This document shows positions 16,344 to 25,194 of a DNA stretch of 48,934 nucleotides, in pieces (position 1 is the stretch's first letter; every line of letters begins with the position of its first letter). A program made the translations under genes and the position numbers. Source of the stretch: an uncultured Prevotellaceae bacterium (GTDB lineage Bacteria; Bacteroidota; Bacteroidia; Bacteroidales; Bacteroidaceae); contig CADBHI010000010.1 in the NCBI GenBank assembly GCA_902794405.1, positions 1 to 48,934 of the forward strand, written 5' to 3'. The notes under the pieces are model-generated. The model was not told the DNA's origin. It saw only the letters and a program-made list of their open reading frames with translations, and ran no database searches.

Positions 16344-16375
16344 TTTGGAAATTCGCAAAATAATACGTACCTTTG
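16344..16375 (+). promoter_or_regulatory. Promoter of the tRNA-Arg gene (TTTG-N20-TACCTTTG)
   Basis: TTTG at 16344-16347, a 20-bp spacer and TACCTTTG at 16368-16375 match the Bacteroidetes housekeeping promoter exactly. The tRNA begins 38 nt further on. Confidence 0.8.
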
Positions 16376-16412
16376 CGGCCGCAATTGAGCGATACTGCCT
16401 TCGGGTGGGGCT

Positions 16413-16486
16413 GGTTCCGTAGCTCAGCTGGATAGAGCAACAGCCTTCTAAGCTGTGGGTCTCGGGTTCGAATCCCGACGGAATCA
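16413..16486 (+). tRNA. tRNA-Arg, anticodon TCT
   Basis: A full cloverleaf is visible: a 7-bp acceptor stem (GGTTCCG with CGGAATC, one G-T pair), the D-arm region AGCTCAGCTGGATAGAGC, an anticodon stem ACAGC/GCTGT around the loop CTTCTAA with anticodon TCT at 16447-16449, and a T-arm TCGGG TTCGAAT CCCGA. Discriminator base A at 16486; CCA is not encoded. It decodes AGA (and probably AGG by wobble). Confidence 0.97.
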
Positions 16487-16497
16487 CTGAAAAGAAA

Positions 16498-16533
16498 AAT
16501 CGCCGTCTCCTCTACATCGGGAAGACGGCGATT
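16498..16533. terminator. Bidirectional intrinsic terminator between tRNA-Arg and rplT
   Basis: An 11-bp perfect stem (AATCGCCGTCT with AGACGGCGATT, 14-nt loop) is followed by TTGTTTTTGTTT on the plus strand and by a T-run (complement of AAAAGAAAAA) on the minus strand. It can stop the tRNA transcript and the infC operon, which converge here. Confidence 0.85.
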
Positions 16534-16558
16534 ATTGTTTTTGTTTGACTCGCTACGC

Positions 16559-16903
16559 TTACTTAACTTTCTCGACGATGGCCTTGAAAGCTTCGGGATT
16601 GTTCATTGCGAGGTCAGCGAGCACCTTACGGTTAATCTCGATACCAGCCTTGGTGAGAGCACCCATCAGCTGAGAGTAGCTCATGCCGTTGAGGCGAGCG
16701 GCTGCGTTGATACGCTGAATCCACAGGCTGCGGAAAGCACGCTTCTTGTTACGACGGTCACGATAGGCGTATGTCAGACCCTTCTCCCAGGTGTTCTTGG
16801 CTACTGTCCAAACATTCTTACGGGCTCCGAAGTAGCCGCGGGTGAGCTTCAAAATTCTCTTACGCTTTGCTCTTGATGCAACGTGATTTACTGATCTTGG
16901 CAT
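16559..16903 (-). CDS. rplT: 50S ribosomal protein L20
   Basis: A 114-residue, strongly basic protein of L20 length. It opens [20 protein letters not shown], then carries [44 protein letters not shown] and the C-terminal [22 protein letters not shown], all diagnostic. L20 binds 23S rRNA early in 50S assembly. It is the last gene of infC-rpmI-rplT, 37 nt after rpmI, and is followed by the shared terminator. In other bacteria L20 represses this operon by binding its mRNA; no such leader site was identified here. Confidence 0.97.
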   Translation of the reverse strand: MPRSVNHVASRAKRKRILKLTRGYFGARKNVWTVAKNTWEKGLTYAYRDRRNKKRAFRSLWIQRINAAARLNGMSYSQLMGALTKAGIEINRKVLADLAMNNPEAFKAIVEKVK

Positions 16904-16940
16904 AATTTCTTACTTCTTTAAATGTTTGACAATAGGTGAA

Positions 16941-17138
16941 TTAACGGAGACACAACAGGTCGCGAACCTGCTTCATGTTGCTTACATCAACGAGCGTAGA
17001 ACCGCAAAGATTGCGCTTCTGCTTCTTGGTCTTCTTTGTCAGGATGTGACTGTGGTAGGCATGGTGTCTCTTGACCTTACCTGTACCGGTGAATGAGAAT
17101 CTCTTCTTAGCGCCGGAATTTGTCTTTACTTTTGGCAT
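16941..17138 (-). CDS. rpmI: 50S ribosomal protein L35
   Basis: A 65-residue basic protein of exact L35 size: [20 protein letters not shown], then [24 protein letters not shown] and a C-terminus with [17 protein letters not shown] small structural component of the large subunit, placed in the usual order between infC and rplT. Confidence 0.96.
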   Translation of the reverse strand: MPKVKTNSGAKKRFSFTGTGKVKRHHAYHSHILTKKTKKQKRNLCGSTLVDVSNMKQVRDLLCLR

Positions 17139-17215
17139 TTTTTAAAATTTTTAAAATTGTTATTAATAATCGGCGACTACGCATATACCGGGCGCGCCAC
17201 CTTTTTATTTACGCT

Positions 17216-17917
17216 CTATTCTTCTGTTTCCGTCAGCTTCTTCAGGGCATCGGCTGAGATCTTTGCATTGGCCAGCAGACCGCCATTTGCGGGGGTCTCA
17301 GCATCAACGTCCTTCACGACCTCTCTTTTTTCAACATTTTCCTCTTTACGCTCTAAAGCCTCACGGTCGCGAGCCTGCTGACTCTTCTTCTTCTCGCCAG
17401 CTTTCTTCGGAGCCAGATAGAGGAACATCTTCTTTCCCTCCAGACTGGGCATTGACTCCACTTTTCCGTACTCCTCCAAATCGTTGGCAAAACGTAGCAG
17501 CAGAACTTCCCCTTGTTCCTTGAACAGAATGGATCGTCCGCGGAAGAACACGTATGCACGCACCTTATTGCCTTCTTCCAGGAACTCACGGGCATGCTTC
17601 AGCTTGAACTGGTAGTCATGCTCGTCGGTCTGAGGTCCGAAACGGATTTCCTTCACCTCAACCTTCACCTGCTTGGCTTTCATTTCCTTAGCACGCTTTT
17701 TCTGCTGGTAGAGGAATTTGGAATAGTCGATGAGACGACAAACAGGCGGGTTCGCATTCGGCGAAATCTCAACAAGGTCTACGCCCTGCTCACGAGCCAT
17801 ATTCAATGCATCACGGGTAGGCAGAACGGTAGAACCGTTGTCACCGACGATGCGCACTTCACGTACACGTATCTGTTCATTGATACGGTACTGTTGCTTC
17901 ATTTTGTCATTCTTCAT
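17216..17917 (-). CDS. infC: Translation initiation factor IF-3 with C-terminal extension
   Basis: Binds the 30S subunit and checks initiator tRNA and start codon. The frame is open up to 18007, but a full promoter lies at 17943-17973, so the ATG at 17917 ([25 protein letters not shown]) is the sensible start, giving 233 residues. IF-3N shows [26 protein letters not shown]-3C shows [26 protein letters not shown] and [23 protein letters not shown]. Beyond the family's end (LYLAPKK) about 55 residues rich in Lys, Glu and Arg follow, likely disordered. thrS, often found upstream of infC, is absent here. Confidence 0.95.
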   Translation of the reverse strand: MKNDKMKQQYRINEQIRVREVRIVGDNGSTVLPTRDALNMAREQGVDLVEISPNANPPVCRLIDYSKFLYQQKKRAKEMKAKQVKVEVKEIRFGPQTDEHDYQFKLKHAREFLEEGNKVRAYVFFRGRSILFKEQGEVLLLRFANDLEEYGKVESMPSLEGKKMFLYLAPKKAGEKKKSQQARDREALERKEENVEKREVVKDVDAETPANGGLLANAKISADALKKLTETEE

Positions 17918-17942
17918 CCACTGTTTTTTAGAAAATCGGCTG

Positions 17943-17973
17943 CAAAGGTACAACAAATCAGTGAATTGGCAAA
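17943..17973 (-). promoter_or_regulatory. Promoter of the infC-rpmI-rplT operon
   Basis: On the minus strand TTTG (17970-17973), a 19-bp spacer and TACCTTTG (17943-17950) form a near-perfect Bacteroidetes promoter. The predicted leader is about 20 nt. It is divergent from the -7 box at 18036-18043. Confidence 0.8.
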
Positions 17974-18035
17974 ATAAATCGTTAATTATTTTTTCTTCTT
18001 TTTCCATTTTTCTGCCGTATTTTAAAAAAAATGCT

Positions 18036-18043
18036 TAACTTTG
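18036..18043 (+). promoter_or_regulatory. -7 box of the MG2-like gene promoter (TAACTTTG)
   Basis: TAACTTTG lies 26 nt above the ATG at 18070 and inside the longer open frame that starts at 18031. This is the main reason to reject the longer start. Confidence 0.6.
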
Positions 18044-18069
18044 CAGTCAAAACCAAACATTCTACCTCA

Positions 18070-20961
18070 ATGAAAGCGACATTAATCACCATAATGATAC
18101 TCCTTGACTGCGGAGCGACCCTCGCCAAGGACGGGCTCGACAGCATCCAGCGGATGTTGGCGGATGCCCCCATACAAGAAAAGGTGTACCTTCATTTAGA
18201 CAACAACTGCTACTACAGAGGCGAAGAAATATGGTACAAGGCATACGTAGTCAGAGCCGACAACAACCAGTATACCGACCTGAGTAGGCTGCTCTACGTC
18301 GAGTTAGTGTCGCCCGATGGGTTGCTCGTGGAGCGCCAGACCATCAGTATCTCAGAGGACGGCGACGGAGAAGGGTCGTTCTATCTGACCGACTCGCTAT
18401 ATTCCGGCTTCTACGAGCTTCGAGCCTACACCCGTTGGATGATGAACTTCGACGTGACGGAGCACCCTTCAAACTATCATTCACGACGGTTGTTCTATAA
18501 CAAACAGATGGCTAACGACTTCTTCAGGCAATACGGAACGGTCTATAGCCGCGTTGTGCCTGTCTATGAAACCCCTGAGAAACTAGGCGATTACAGTACG
18601 AAATACATCGTCGAACGTCCGAAGACGCGACTCGACAAGGAACTGAAGGCGAACCTCCGCGTGAACTTCTACCCAGAGGGGGGACATCTGATTGCCGGCA
18701 CAAAGGCGACTATAGCGTTTGAAGCCGTCAACGAGTTGGGCGAACAGATCGACATCAGCGGGAACGTAGGCAACAGGACCATCAGGACGGAACACGGAGG
18801 ACGAGGAGCCTTTACAATTGACATCCCAGAGGACGGACGCCTTAAGGCGCATTTCACGTACAGCGGAAAGGAATACGATATCAACTTGCCAAAAACTGAG
18901 AAAAGTGGCTGTGCCTTGCGCGTCAACACAGGAGAATCCACCGTCAAAGCCGAACTCACGCTACGAGGCGTACCCACAGACGTCGATTACGCTGCCATCG
19001 TACTGTCGCGAGGACGACTACAGGTGTTCGAACGCTTCAAGCCCGACCGCAACGGAAACGCCGTCATCAGCATCGACCCAGAGAGATTGCCGTCTGGAGT
19101 CAGCGACTTGATCATCGCAGATAACGACGGACACCCGATGGCCGACCGGCTGTTCTTCGTTAATCACCACGACTGCGATGACGGCCAGATTACAATGACC
19201 ACCAAGAAGACCGACTACAGCCCCTACGAGGCTATCGACCTGGAGTTGCAGGTTCCCGAGGGCACGGAACAGGTATCGGTCAGTATTCGCGACAGCGGAA
19301 CTGACGATGAGACTTTTGACACGGGCAACATCATGACGGAACTGCTGCTATCAAGCGAGCTGAAAGGCTATATCCCCCACCCCGACTACTACTTCGAGAC
19401 CGACGACCCACAGCACCGACGCCATTTGGACCTGCTGATGATGGTACAGGGATGGCGACGTTACAACTACGAAGAACTCATTAACGGCAAGCCCCTGCGC
19501 TACGCCCCCGAACAAGGACTCAGCGTTGAGGGAAACGTCTTTGAAACCATCCCTGCCGACTGGGAAATCGAAGAGGTAAAGTACTGGAAGCAAGGAGTCT
19601 TTGGATATAGTGAAACCAAGGCCCTGCACGCAGACCCCGAAGACCCGCTTTACAAGAAGCTACGGGAAAGAATTGACGGCGTCAAGGCGGAAGGCGAAAA
19701 AATGGCCTCGCTTGACGGCACATTGGAACTGGAGACTATTGGCGAGTCCATCTTCATCGAGGACCCTGCACAGCTGATGGAGGTATCAAGCAGCACCCGC
19801 AACGAAGAAAAGAAAGTGGCCGTGGAGCACGGTTCGCTAAAACATGAGGTCACCGTCGAGTGCGAACTGGTAGAACTCGACGAGAAAGGAGAGAAGTTAG
19901 ACGGGTCACAGATTACTGTCCTAAAGGCTGAAACGACCCACGGCGGGCACTACCGCTTTGACCTGCCCAGCTACAAGAATGCCGGAGCTTTGTTCCTGAG
20001 AGCCTACGATACCGACCTCAGCGACAAGAAAATAAACAAGAAGATCAACAAAGGCTTTCTCGACGAGACTACCATCGCCAAATACTACGTGAAGCGCAAT
20101 CTGTTCTTTCCTGTCTTTTCCAAGAAGTATTCCTACTACCAATGTCATCTGCCCGACGATGATGGTACGCTACAAAAGTTCACTGACTACACGGTAAGAA
20201 GCACCGATTCTATCTCTAAGATGGACCGCACGCTCAGCGAGGTGACTGTCAAGAAGAAACGCCGACGCGGACGCAGAGCCATCGACTACACCAAGCCGGC
20301 ATGCGTCTATGATGCCTATGAGCTCTACAACCTATGTACCGACCTGGGGCTCAGCTGGGGACAGTTCGATATGATGAGCTTCCCCTTGGCCGTCAGCACG
20401 GCCTTGTTCGGCACATACAACGAAGACCGTTTCTTCAATGTGCGGGCACGTTTTAATGATGAGTTTATCACACCATACGTATTCTATCGTAACTTCACAA
20501 CCCCCGCAAAAGATTCAGGACCGTTCTACAGCGACCATAAGATAGCCGGATGGATGGCATTAGGACGACAGAATGTTATCAAGTGCTACACAGATTTCGA
20601 ACTGCGCAATGAAGACCGGCCTGTCGTCATGCAGACTGGTGTCGCCGATGTCACCTTGCAGTTTGAACTGATTCCGGACGACGGCAAACGCCCCGTCTGG
20701 CGAGACCGTCGTATCATCATGCCTGGTATCATCGAACCCGATGAGTTCTACCTGACGCCTGACTACAGCCGGCGGCCGCCTGATGCCGACTCCTACGACT
20801 ACCGGCGGACACTCTACTGGGACCCCGCAGCCACACCCGACGATGACGGGCGGCTACGGCTCCATCTGTTCAACAACGGCAAGCAAACACGAATCTGCGT
20901 CAGCGCAGCAGGAATAGGCGAGGAAGGACAATTGCTATATCTGTCAGAATACACCAAATAA
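18070..20961 (+). CDS. Large exported MG2 (alpha-2-macroglobulin-like) domain protein
   Basis: A 963-residue protein starting MKATLITIMILLDCGATLAK, a signal peptide. The first mature segment, EKVYLHLDNNCYYRGEEIWYKAYVV (about residues 36-60), is the MG2 signature shared by bacterial alpha-2-macroglobulins and a large group of Bacteroidetes envelope proteins; FYLTDSLYSGFYELRAYTRWM follows. Further beta-sandwich-like repeats are likely (VNFYPEGGHLIAGTKATIAFEAVNELGE). No thioester CGEQ motif is present, so it is not a classical trap. Several related proteins end in a TonB plug-like domain; only weak hints of that are seen here. It probably sits in the periplasm or at the outer membrane; its role is unknown. 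The 3' end overlaps the convergent gene by 18 nt. Confidence 0.7.
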   Translation: MKATLITIMILLDCGATLAKDGLDSIQRMLADAPIQEKVYLHLDNNCYYRGEEIWYKAYVVRADNNQYTDLSRLLYVELVSPDGLLVERQTISISEDGDGEGSFYLTDSLYSGFYELRAYTRWMMNFDVTEHPSNYHSRRLFYNKQMANDFFRQYGTVYSRVVPVYETPEKLGDYSTKYIVERPKTRLDKELKANLRVNFYPEGGHLIAGTKATIAFEAVNELGEQIDISGNVGNRTIRTEHGGRGAFTIDIPEDGRLKAHFTYSGKEYDINLPKTEKSGCALRVNTGESTVKAELTLRGVPTDVDYAAIVLSRGRLQVFERFKPDRNGNAVISIDPERLPSGVSDLIIADNDGHPMADRLFFVNHHDCDDGQITMTTKKTDYSPYEAIDLELQVPEGTEQVSVSIRDSGTDDETFDTGNIMTELLLSSELKGYIPHPDYYFETDDPQHRRHLDLLMMVQGWRRYNYEELINGKPLRYAPEQGLSVEGNVFETIPADWEIEEVKYWKQGVFGYSETKALHADPEDPLYKKLRERIDGVKAEGEKMASLDGTLELETIGESIFIEDPAQLMEVSSSTRNEEKKVAVEHGSLKHEVTVECELVELDEKGEKLDGSQITVLKAETTHGGHYRFDLPSYKNAGALFLRAYDTDLSDKKINKKINKGFLDETTIAKYYVKRNLFFPVFSKKYSYYQCHLPDDDGTLQKFTDYTVRSTDSISKMDRTLSEVTVKKKRRRGRRAIDYTKPACVYDAYELYNLCTDLGLSWGQFDMMSFPLAVSTALFGTYNEDRFFNVRARFNDEFITPYVFYRNFTTPAKDSGPFYSDHKIAGWMALGRQNVIKCYTDFELRNEDRPVVMQTGVADVTLQFELIPDDGKRPVWRDRRIIMPGIIEPDEFYLTPDYSRRPPDADSYDYRRTLYWDPAATPDDDGRLRLHLFNNGKQTRICVSAAGIGEEGQLLYLSEYTK

Positions 20962-22146
20962 GTCGTTACGCTCAAAAAGTTCGTGGACGGCCTCCTCGGC
21001 CCTGGTACGGCGAACCACCTCATTCTGCTGCCAGAAATCACGGTCATACTTTTGTTTGTCAATGCGCTTGTGAAGGTCGTCTCCAAACTTCAGGTCTTTG
21101 CCTTTCTTCCCAACGTGCTGACCAACATTGAAGAGCGTGGACTTAGTACGCACCAACATACTGTCAACGTAATGATAAGTATCAACATAAACCGACTGTA
21201 CCTCGGTAAAGCCATTCTCCTCGGTCATGTTGATAGTGAAGTTAAACTCTACAGGCAGTACCTCGTTTTTACGCTTCAACTCCTTAGGATACTCTTGGAG
21301 TATTTGGAAGTTCCGACCGCTGCCTTCGCACCGAAGAATGCGATTGGAAACAGAATCGACATATAGTGTACAATCCAGAATTGTATAGTTCTTGACAAAC
21401 TCCTTCGGTTTAAAGCGAATGACATAGATGGAACTTGTCGAGTCGCTCAACATGTCGTAGTCAATGTCGTATAGGGAACTGGCTCGTTCATATAGCGGCA
21501 TGATGTCCTCCGTAGGGTTCAGCCTGCTTTTTCCCGTTGCCAATTCAATCTGGGAAAACGTGAAGAAGTTCTTATAGAACTGCAGGATTTTGCTGGTAGC
21601 GGTATCAGGTATAATACCAGCATAGCGACCGTTTGTCAATTTCAGGTCTTTAAGCGCTACTGCCGAATGGCCAGACAAGAAGGCCTCAACATATTCGTAA
21701 CAGATAGAATCGGCAAAAGCCGTCTGACGATAGAAAAAATCGGAAGTCTTTCTACGGTATTTCTTCTGCAGACGCAACGTCTCCTTTCTTATTTCCTTTA
21801 GTGGCAATGCTTTCACATTTACCTCATGAACCATCAGAGTCGCCGGCTGTAGTTTTACTTTACGCCCTACCGACGACGCATTGAGCGTCAACGACTTGAA
21901 GCCGGTATATGAGAACCGTAACTGTTCCCCTTCCTTCAATGTAATACGAAAAGAACCTTCTGCATTGGTAATCGTTGACGTACGACGTCCAGGCATGGTA
22001 CAAACGCTGGCAAAGGGTAACGGCGTTCCCGTCTCAGCATCAACAACTATTGACTCTACCGTCAGCATCTCAAGTTCGGTCTGTGGAAAAATCGGCTGAG
22101 GATACAACGATACTGCTATTACAATGAAATATACGAACAACTTCAT
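20944..22146 (-). CDS. Carboxypeptidase-regulatory-like domain protein, exported
   Basis: A 400-residue protein with a signal peptide (MKLFVYFIVIAVSLYPQPIFPQ). Residues ~28-105 form a carboxypeptidase D regulatory-like beta-sandwich (VDAETGTPLPFASVCTMPG, TITNAEGSFRITL, LRFSYTGFKSLTLN), the module usually found before TonB receptors. The remaining ~290 residues have no TonB plug or barrel and contain DFFYRQTAFADSICYEYVEAFLSG and an outer-membrane-protein-like SIYVIRFKPKE segment, typical of the large undescribed class of Bacteroidetes envelope proteins with this start. It faces the MG2-like gene tail to tail. Confidence 0.72.
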   Translation of the reverse strand: MKLFVYFIVIAVSLYPQPIFPQTELEMLTVESIVVDAETGTPLPFASVCTMPGRRTSTITNAEGSFRITLKEGEQLRFSYTGFKSLTLNASSVGRKVKLQPATLMVHEVNVKALPLKEIRKETLRLQKKYRRKTSDFFYRQTAFADSICYEYVEAFLSGHSAVALKDLKLTNGRYAGIIPDTATSKILQFYKNFFTFSQIELATGKSRLNPTEDIMPLYERASSLYDIDYDMLSDSTSSIYVIRFKPKEFVKNYTILDCTLYVDSVSNRILRCEGSGRNFQILQEYPKELKRKNEVLPVEFNFTINMTEENGFTEVQSVYVDTYHYVDSMLVRTKSTLFNVGQHVGKKGKDLKFGDDLHKRIDKQKYDRDFWQQNEVVRRTRAEEAVHELFERNDLFGVF

Positions 22147-22169
22147 CCTTCATGCTTGATAATTCTTGG

Positions 22170-22177
22170 CAAAGATA
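22170..22177 (-). promoter_or_regulatory. -7 box of the carboxypeptidase-regulatory-like gene
   Basis: The minus strand reads TATCTTTG (TAnnTTTG), 23 nt upstream of the ATG at 22146. A TTTG sits 23 bp further up, slightly far. Confidence 0.5.
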
Positions 22178-22216
22178 CAAAAGTTTTATTACTGACCCAA
22201 CAAAAAGTTACTTTTT

Positions 22217-22248
22217 TTTGGTAAATTGACAGAAATAATGTACCTTTG
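22217..22248 (+). promoter_or_regulatory. Promoter of the FAS1-SusCD gene block
   Basis: TTTG at 22217-22220, a 20-bp spacer and TACCTTTG at 22241-22248: an exact consensus promoter about 38 nt before the first ATG. No other promoter this good was seen before 39520, so the seven genes may form one long transcript. No extracytoplasmic sigma factor or regulator gene is linked. Confidence 0.8.
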
Positions 22249-22291
22249 CCCCCTAAATTTATAAAAAAACAACTAAATACCTATTAATAAT

Positions 22292-25168
22292 ATGAATAAC
22301 CACTTTATTGTTATGGCCAGAAGAGCCTATATCGGCTGCTGTCTGGCTATCGTTTGTGGAGGATTCATGGCATGTACTGACGATTACGACTTAGATGACC
22401 CGGACAATTACCCGTCCTGGCTCGGTGGTAGTATCTATGACGCCATGAAACATCCGGAGAACCTGCAAAACGAGAAAGGAAACGTGCTGCAGGGAACTTT
22501 CAACAATTATCTTCGTCTGATTGATGACCTCGGCTATGCCGAAACGTTGTCAAAGACAGGTTCGAAGACAGTATTCCCCGCTAATGACGAGGCATTCAGC
22601 CGCTTCTACGCAAACAACTCGTGGGGGGTCCGCAAATACGAGGACCTTTCCGATGCCATGAAGAAGCAGCTGCTTTACTCCTCGATGCTGGACAATGCCC
22701 TGCTGGTGGAAATGCTGTCGAACATCTCTGACGGTGCCACGGCAGTGACCCAAGGACAGGCCCTGAAACATACGACAGGTGCTAATGTCATTGACACCAT
22801 TACGTGGCTGAGGAACAAGGCCGACATGCCGGTAAACAACCCCTATTGGGAGAAATACTACGACAAGGGTATCCATATTGTCATGGATGCCACTCGTCCC
22901 ATGATGGTCCACTTTACTGAAGAGCAGATGACATCTAACAACATCAAGATTCACGGCTCTGAAAGTGACTTCGAAGTTATTACGGGAACGCCCTATAGCG
23001 AAACCGTCAAATCTGCCTATATCTTCAGGGATAAGATTATCTGTGCAGACGTAACATGTAAGAACGGTTATATTCACCAGATGGAAGACGTGCTGGTTCC
23101 TCCAGGCAACATGGCAGAGCTGATTCGTACCAATGGCGAAAGCAACCTGTTCAGTCGCATGCTTGACCGTTTCAGCGCCCCCTATTATGACGCTGCTACC
23201 ACCAAAAACTACAACGACTATGCCGAGGTGAACAAGCTGCCACAAATCGACTCCATCTTCCAGAAGAGATACATGAGCCAGCGTTCTCAGGGTGGTGTGC
23301 TTGACGAAGACCCCAACCGCACAAGAGCACAATATATTCTGCCTTTCGACCCAGGTTGGAACAACTATAGTTCCGGAGCTGCCGGCGAAAATCCGAGCAA
23401 GGATATTGCTGCCATGTTCGTACCCACCGACAAAGCCATGAAGGAGTTCTTCCTGCCTGGTGGCGGTGGTGAGTTCCTGATCAACGCCTTCGGTAAAAAG
23501 AGTAATACAGAGGAAAACCTCGCAGAAAACATCGATTCCATTCCTCTTCAGAACGTACAACAAATCATTGGTAACTTGATGAAAAACTCGTTCGTAGGCA
23601 CTGTTCCCAGCAAGTTCGGCCGTGTGATGGATGAAGCTAACGACCCCATGGGATTGAACCTTAGCGTGCTGAACGTCAATGAAAATGGCACCTACGACGT
23701 GAAGATTGCCAATAATGGTGTTGTCTACATGCTGAACAAAGTCTTTGCCCCGCCATCGCTGATTGCCGTTTCTGCTCCTGTAACACTCAGTAGCAACATG
23801 AAAATCATGAACGAGGCCGTGAACGATGGTAAGGGAGGCAGAAAGCCGCTGGCCTTGAATCTGAACTACTTCGCCTATCTGTTGGCTATGAGTGCTAACT
23901 ATGCATTCTTCATCCCGACGGACGATGCCTTTGAGCTGTACTATATTGATCCGACATACTTAACTGCTACCCAGCCAAGAGCCCTGAAATTCTATTACCA
24001 GTCTAAGAGCCCATACGTCTACTGTTCTGCATGGAAATACGACAAGGAGACGGGGACCATCGGAACAACAGCTGCCGACTCGATTGGCAGAGTGACAACC
24101 GACCAATTCCGTACCCAGCTCGTTGATATTCTGAATTATCACACCATCGTGCTCAAAAAAGACGAGAAGTTAGGAACCAACAAGTACTATAAGACCAAGC
24201 ACGGCGGCGCCATTTTGTTCGAGGGTGACAACGTCAAGAGTGGTGCACAGATTGAAGGTATAGCTCCTGTATCCAACATTACCCAAGTCTACAACCAGGC
24301 CAACGGTACCGCATACGCTATTGACCATATCATCCAGGCTCCACAGCGTTCAGTATTGGACGTTCTTCAGAATGACGAGCGTTTCTCTGAATTCATGGAA
24401 CTCTGCACCGACTTCGACATGGATAATATAATGGAGTTTGCCAGCGACAAATTAGTGGAGATGAACACCGTTACTAAGAAGAAGCGCATGGAGACCTACC
24501 ACCCCTTCGCCGCCAAGGGAGGTCTCACCGACAATGTGAACTACTTCAACTCGTATAACTACACCGTCTATGCTCCTGACAACGATGCCATGAAGATTGC
24601 TTACGACAGAGGCCTGCCCCGTTGGAGCGACATCAAGGTCATCTACGATCAGTACAGTGAGCGCCTTGACCAGGAGAAATCTTCCGGCCATGTCAGTGAA
24701 GAGGTGCAAGCCGCTCGTGACAAAGCACTGGCTATGGTAGAGGAAATCAACGCTTTCATACGCTACCACTTCCAGGACAACTCTATTTATGCCGACAACG
24801 TGATTGAAAGCGGTATCTATCCCACAGCATGTTCTGACACGCTGGGTATTCGTGAGAAACTGACCATTAGTGGTTCAAACGGAACCCTGACCGTAGTCGA
24901 CAAAAACGGACAAGAGATTGTCATTGAAGCCTCCAACAAATCGAAGTTGTCGAACGTTATGACTCGTGACTATGTCATTAATAGTAAGAAGCATGAAATC
25001 TCGACCTCTTCATTTGCCGTGGTACACCAGATCAGTACCCCGTTAAGCATTCATGCTGACACCAAACGCTACGACCAGGGTTGGACAGGCAACAATGCAC
25101 GGAGAAAACTCCAGGCATTCCGTCAGCAGTATGACACCTATTTATATAAGAGATATGACGAAAAATAG
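22292..25168 (+). CDS. Fasciclin (FAS1) multi-domain surface lipoprotein
   Basis: A 958-residue lipoprotein. The lipobox GGFMAC (Cys about residue 28) is followed by TDDYDLDD, the acidic patch that sends Bacteroidetes lipoproteins to the cell surface. An internal ATG at 22313 would give a tidier signal peptide (MARRAYIGCCLAIVCGGFMAC). Four FAS1-like units can be traced by their H1-type motif: KTVFPANDEAFSRF, AAMFVPTDKAMKEFF, YAFFIPTDDAFELYY and YTVYAPDNDAMKIAY. FAS1 domains mediate adhesion or ligand binding in bacteria and eukaryotes. It is the first gene of the block, 26 nt before susC; a SusE/F-like binding role is inferred from context only. Confidence 0.85.
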   Translation: MNNHFIVMARRAYIGCCLAIVCGGFMACTDDYDLDDPDNYPSWLGGSIYDAMKHPENLQNEKGNVLQGTFNNYLRLIDDLGYAETLSKTGSKTVFPANDEAFSRFYANNSWGVRKYEDLSDAMKKQLLYSSMLDNALLVEMLSNISDGATAVTQGQALKHTTGANVIDTITWLRNKADMPVNNPYWEKYYDKGIHIVMDATRPMMVHFTEEQMTSNNIKIHGSESDFEVITGTPYSETVKSAYIFRDKIICADVTCKNGYIHQMEDVLVPPGNMAELIRTNGESNLFSRMLDRFSAPYYDAATTKNYNDYAEVNKLPQIDSIFQKRYMSQRSQGGVLDEDPNRTRAQYILPFDPGWNNYSSGAAGENPSKDIAAMFVPTDKAMKEFFLPGGGGEFLINAFGKKSNTEENLAENIDSIPLQNVQQIIGNLMKNSFVGTVPSKFGRVMDEANDPMGLNLSVLNVNENGTYDVKIANNGVVYMLNKVFAPPSLIAVSAPVTLSSNMKIMNEAVNDGKGGRKPLALNLNYFAYLLAMSANYAFFIPTDDAFELYYIDPTYLTATQPRALKFYYQSKSPYVYCSAWKYDKETGTIGTTAADSIGRVTTDQFRTQLVDILNYHTIVLKKDEKLGTNKYYKTKHGGAILFEGDNVKSGAQIEGIAPVSNITQVYNQANGTAYAIDHIIQAPQRSVLDVLQNDERFSEFMELCTDFDMDNIMEFASDKLVEMNTVTKKKRMETYHPFAAKGGLTDNVNYFNSYNYTVYAPDNDAMKIAYDRGLPRWSDIKVIYDQYSERLDQEKSSGHVSEEVQAARDKALAMVEEINAFIRYHFQDNSIYADNVIESGIYPTACSDTLGIREKLTISGSNGTLTVVDKNGQEIVIEASNKSKLSNVMTRDYVINSKKHEISTSSFAVVHQISTPLSIHADTKRYDQGWTGNNARRKLQAFRQQYDTYLYKRYDEK

Positions 25169-25194
25169 GAATTACGAATTAAGCGCTTAAAGTT

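Noticed and set aside
17918-18007. Extended N-terminus of infC
   Set aside because: Lies above a consensus promoter (17943-17973) and is not IF-3 sequence.
18031-18069. Longer start of the MG2-like gene
   Set aside because: The -7 box lies inside it and the signal peptide begins at 18070.
22550-23563. 337-residue minus-strand open frame
   Set aside because: Antisense to the first FAS1 gene; His/Val-rich composition typical of reverse reading, no domain.
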